A DNA stretch of 7,294 bases from Bacillota bacterium (GTDB lineage Bacteria > Armatimonadota > Hebobacteria > Hebobacterales > Hebobacteraceae): NCBI GenBank assembly GCA_030668755.1, contig DAOVEW010000040.1:1-7294 (forward strand), written 5' to 3'. The notes beneath the pieces were generated by a model that was given only the letters and a program-made list of their open reading frames with translations, searched no databases and was not told the origin of the DNA. The translations under genes were made by a program, and so were the position numbers. Shown piece by piece: positions 6,737 through 7,294 of this stretch; position 1 is the first letter of the stretch; each line of letters begins with the position of its first letter.

Positions 6737-7294
6737 TCATTTCTGACCTTCCGCCTCCACCACTGCGCCCCGCGCGGCCGACGACACCTGCCGCGTGTAT
6801 CGAGCCAGATAGCCTGTCGTCACCTTTGGCGACAGGGGCTCCCACCTCTGCCGACGCTGCTCCAGCTCGGCCTCGGGAACCTCGAGCTCGATCTTCCGCC
6901 TCTGCACGTCTATGAAGATCTTGTCGCCCTCCTGGATGAGTCCGATTGCGCCGCCGGCCGCCGCCTCGGGGGATACGTGGCCGACGGAGAGGCCGATCGT
7001 CGCTCCGGAGAACCGGCCGTCCGTGATAAGGGCGACGGAGTTGTTCAGCCCGGCGGCGTAGATCTGGGATGTTGGGTAGAGCATCTCCCGCATCCCCGGT
7101 CCGCCGCGCGGACCCTCATACTGGATTACCACAACGTCGCCTGCCTCTATCTTCCCATCCATGATTGCCTGAGTCGCATCCTCTTCCTTGGTGAACACCC
7201 TGGCCTTGCCGGTGAACTCCATCATAGCCGGCGGGACTGCGGATGACTTCACGACACCCCCGTCAGGCGCAAGGTTGCCCTTCAGGATGGCAAT
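6737..7294 (-). CDS. ilvD: Dihydroxy-acid dehydratase (IlvD), C-terminal part
   Basis: Only the last 185 residues are visible; the 5' two thirds lie beyond the right edge (family length is about 555). The frame is open to the edge, reading [20 protein letters not shown], a well-conserved IlvD stretch, so the GTG at 7252 is internal and not a start. IlvD is an Fe-S dehydratase that makes 2-ketoisovalerate and 2-keto-3-methylvalerate. Later motifs are [14 protein letters not shown] (59-72 of the fragment), [13 protein letters not shown] (90-102), which holds the serine (fragment Ser96) proposed as catalytic base in this family, and [11 protein letters not shown] (105-115). The Fe-S ligand cysteines lie upstream, so cluster type cannot be judged. 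The related Edd family (phosphogluconate dehydratase) is unlikely given the ilvBNC neighbours. The stop TGA (6739-6737) overlaps a possible upstream ilvB ATG; the typical ilvB ATG is about 80 bases further on. Confidence 0.96.
   Translation of the reverse strand: MAILKGNLAPDGGVVKSSAVPPAMMEFTGKARVFTKEEDATQAIMDGKIEAGDVVVIQYEGPRGGPGMREMLYPTSQIYAAGLNNSVALITDGRFSGATIGLSVGHVSPEAAAGGAIGLIQEGDKIFIDVQRRKIELEVPEAELEQRRQRWEPLSPKVTTGYLARYTRQVSSAARGAVVEAEGQK

Noticed and set aside
5853..6746. A 297-codon open frame on the plus strand, antisense to ilvB
   Set aside because: It is opposite conserved ilvB codons and shows no domain of its own.
7250..7252. GTG as the start of a short separate gene at the right end
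   Set aside because: The frame continues in conserved IlvD sequence to the window edge, so this is an internal valine codon.

Overview
This window is almost entirely coding. It is one minus-strand gene cluster for branched-chain amino acid biosynthesis. In the direction of transcription (from high to low coordinates) the order is ilvD (3' part only), ilvB, ilvN, a small unrecognised membrane-protein gene, ilvC, leuA, leuC and leuD (5' part only). Gaps between genes run from a 4-base overlap (leuC/leuD) to about 80 bases (ilvD/ilvB), with no convincing internal terminator or promoter, so the set reads as a single operon that continues beyond both edges. No RNA gene, mobile element or CRISPR array is visible.

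The enzymes work in sequence. IlvBN (acetohydroxyacid synthase, large and small subunits) makes 2-acetolactate and 2-aceto-2-hydroxybutyrate. IlvC (ketol-acid reductoisomerase) isomerises and reduces them. IlvD dehydrates the products to the 2-keto acids that lead to valine and isoleucine. LeuA and LeuCD then divert 2-ketoisovalerate towards leucine. The leucine-pathway dehydrogenase (leuB) and the aminotransferase (ilvE) are not in the window; leuB could lie just downstream of leuD.

The DNA is GC-rich, with long antisense open frames of the kind such DNA produces by chance. Every recognised protein is bacterial in type: class I short KARI, the ~420-residue LeuC type with a separate LeuD, and a two-subunit AHAS. 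The source is probably an environmental bacterium from a less-studied GC-rich phylum (Armatimonadota, Planctomycetota or Chloroflexota are guesses). The sequence alone does not settle this.

The pathway is well known, so novelty lies in details. The cofactor-specificity loop of IlvC is acidic and lacks the usual Arg/Ser contacts, which predicts NADH use. A 122-residue, roughly three-helix membrane protein sits between ilvN and ilvC. LeuA has lysine/arginine-rich tails at both ends and two unusual active-site-proximal residues. IlvB has two competing starts, the longer of which adds a basic leader. A small inverted-repeat region, possibly a dispersed repeat, sits in front of ilvC. I found no convincing undescribed defence, mobile or regulatory system here.
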